From the NCBI GenBank assembly GCA_965660875.1, contig CBFIBQ010000005.1, positions 1-64,000 on the forward strand: a stretch of 64,000 nt of DNA. Direction: 5' to 3'. Positions 63,616 to 64,000 of this stretch are shown piece by piece (position 1 is the stretch's first letter; every line of letters starts with the position of its first letter). This DNA is from UBA6770 sp965660875 (GTDB lineage Bacteria > Bacteroidota > Bacteroidia > Flavobacteriales_G > Salibacteraceae). A program made the translations under genes and the position numbers. The notes beneath the pieces were generated by a model. That model searched no databases and was not told the origin of the DNA. It saw only the letters and a program-made list of their open reading frames with translations.

Positions 63616-63623
63616 CAAAAGTA
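63616..63623 (-). promoter_or_regulatory. Probable -7 element of gldB
   Basis: On the minus strand TACTTTTG (63623-63616) matches TAnnTTTG. A TTG at 63641-63639 is 15 bases upstream, shorter than usual and inside the divergent gene's first codons. Confidence 0.4.
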
Positions 63624-63633
63624 GCCAAGCTAA

Positions 63634-64000
63634 ATGAACAAGATTCTACATTTTTCTTTGATTATTTTGTTTTTCACAACTATTGATAGTTCTGTTTTGC
63701 ATGCACAATCCAGAAATTTGAAATTTGGTTTGGCTGGTGGCCCTTCTATCAATTGGCTCAATATGAAAACTGATGATGCTGTTTCATCTAAAACTACTGC
63801 AACCTTCAACTATGGCTTATACACTGACTTTAAATTGGCAGGTAGCTCCAATTATTACTTTAGCACTGGGCTTATAATTCAGAATTATAGATTTGGACTG
63901 GAGTATCAGGGCGCAAGTATCAATTCTTCTGGCGTTGTTGTAAATAGTTTTATCGAGCATGCCTTGCAATTGAATTATTTAGAACTTCCTATAGGCTTAA
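63634..64000 (+). CDS. PorT-like outer-membrane beta-barrel protein, N-terminal part (cut by window edge)
   Basis: The 122 codons seen from the ATG at 63634 encode a signal peptide (1-24, ending VLHAQS). Barrel strands follow: LKFGLAGGPSINWLN, YYFSTGLIIQNYRFGLEY and LNYLELPIGL. This fits the PorT/OmpW-like small barrel family common in Bacteroidota. PorT is a T9SS component, but many relatives are not, so the exact role is open. Divergent from gldB with a gap of 49 bases. The 3' part is outside the window. Confidence 0.75.
   Translation, partial: MNKILHFSLIILFFTTIDSSVLHAQSRNLKFGLAGGPSINWLNMKTDDAVSSKTTATFNYGLYTDFKLAGSSNYYFSTGLIIQNYRFGLEYQGASINSSGVVVNSFIEHALQLNYLELPIGL

Overview
The window is AT-rich, densely coded DNA from a member of the Bacteroidota, most likely of the order Flavobacteriales (a Cryomorphaceae- or Crocinitomicaceae-like marine lineage; the family is inference). 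The evidence is type IX secretion (T9SS) and gliding genes (porU2/porV2-like, PorP/SprF-like, gldB, gldC), very large PKD/Ig surface proteins with type A and type B T9SS C-terminal domains, TAnnTTTG -7 promoter elements, little use of Shine-Dalgarno sequences, and a Bacteroidota-type dcw cluster. No rRNA, tRNA, CRISPR array, IS element or integrase was seen. No stretch of more than about 300 bases lacks a gene.

Layout. 1-1533 (minus): 5' end of a porU2-like sortase gene and porV2. 1642-2511 (plus): pssA. 2535-4689 (minus): prs-rplY-pth operon. 4867-7320 (plus): a PKD lipoprotein and gdhA, ending in a bidirectional terminator. 7398-34884 (minus): six contiguous genes with gaps of at most 8 bases, probably one 27.5-kb transcription unit. 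In transcription order it encodes an outer-membrane barrel, a 2452-residue TANFOR-type protein with about 1000 residues of short repeats, an FN3 protein, a 3037-residue PKD/Ig protein with a type A sorting domain, an 1890-residue Ig/PKD protein with a type B sorting domain, and a PorP/SprF protein carrying a coiled coil and a SPOR-like domain. This is the best candidate for an undescribed surface apparatus.

35070-38626 (plus): kbl, then a HisKA_2-type histidine kinase and a LytTR response regulator. 38727-43911 (plus): five tandem paralogues of a secreted phage-tail-collar-like protein, each with three His-x-His motifs. Two C-terminal gene fossils lie among them, spaced by an exact 1211-bp tandem duplication. 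The two-component pair directly precedes this family, and a direct repeat overlaps the family's probable promoter.

43912-60571 (minus): 15-gene division and cell-wall cluster mraZ-rsmH-ftsL-ftsI-murE-mraY-murD-ftsW-murG-murC-ftsQ-ftsA-ftsZ-yqeY-START, headed by four 10-bp boxes that look like the MraZ operator. 60843-62236 (plus): alpha/beta hydrolase and engB. 62233-63584 (minus): gldB-gldC. 63634-64000 (plus): start of a PorT-like outer-membrane barrel gene.

How it fits together: the ends of the window supply parts of the export and gliding machinery, the middle encodes very large cargo with dedicated partners, and the collar family looks like a set of small duplicating surface fibres under its own sensor.
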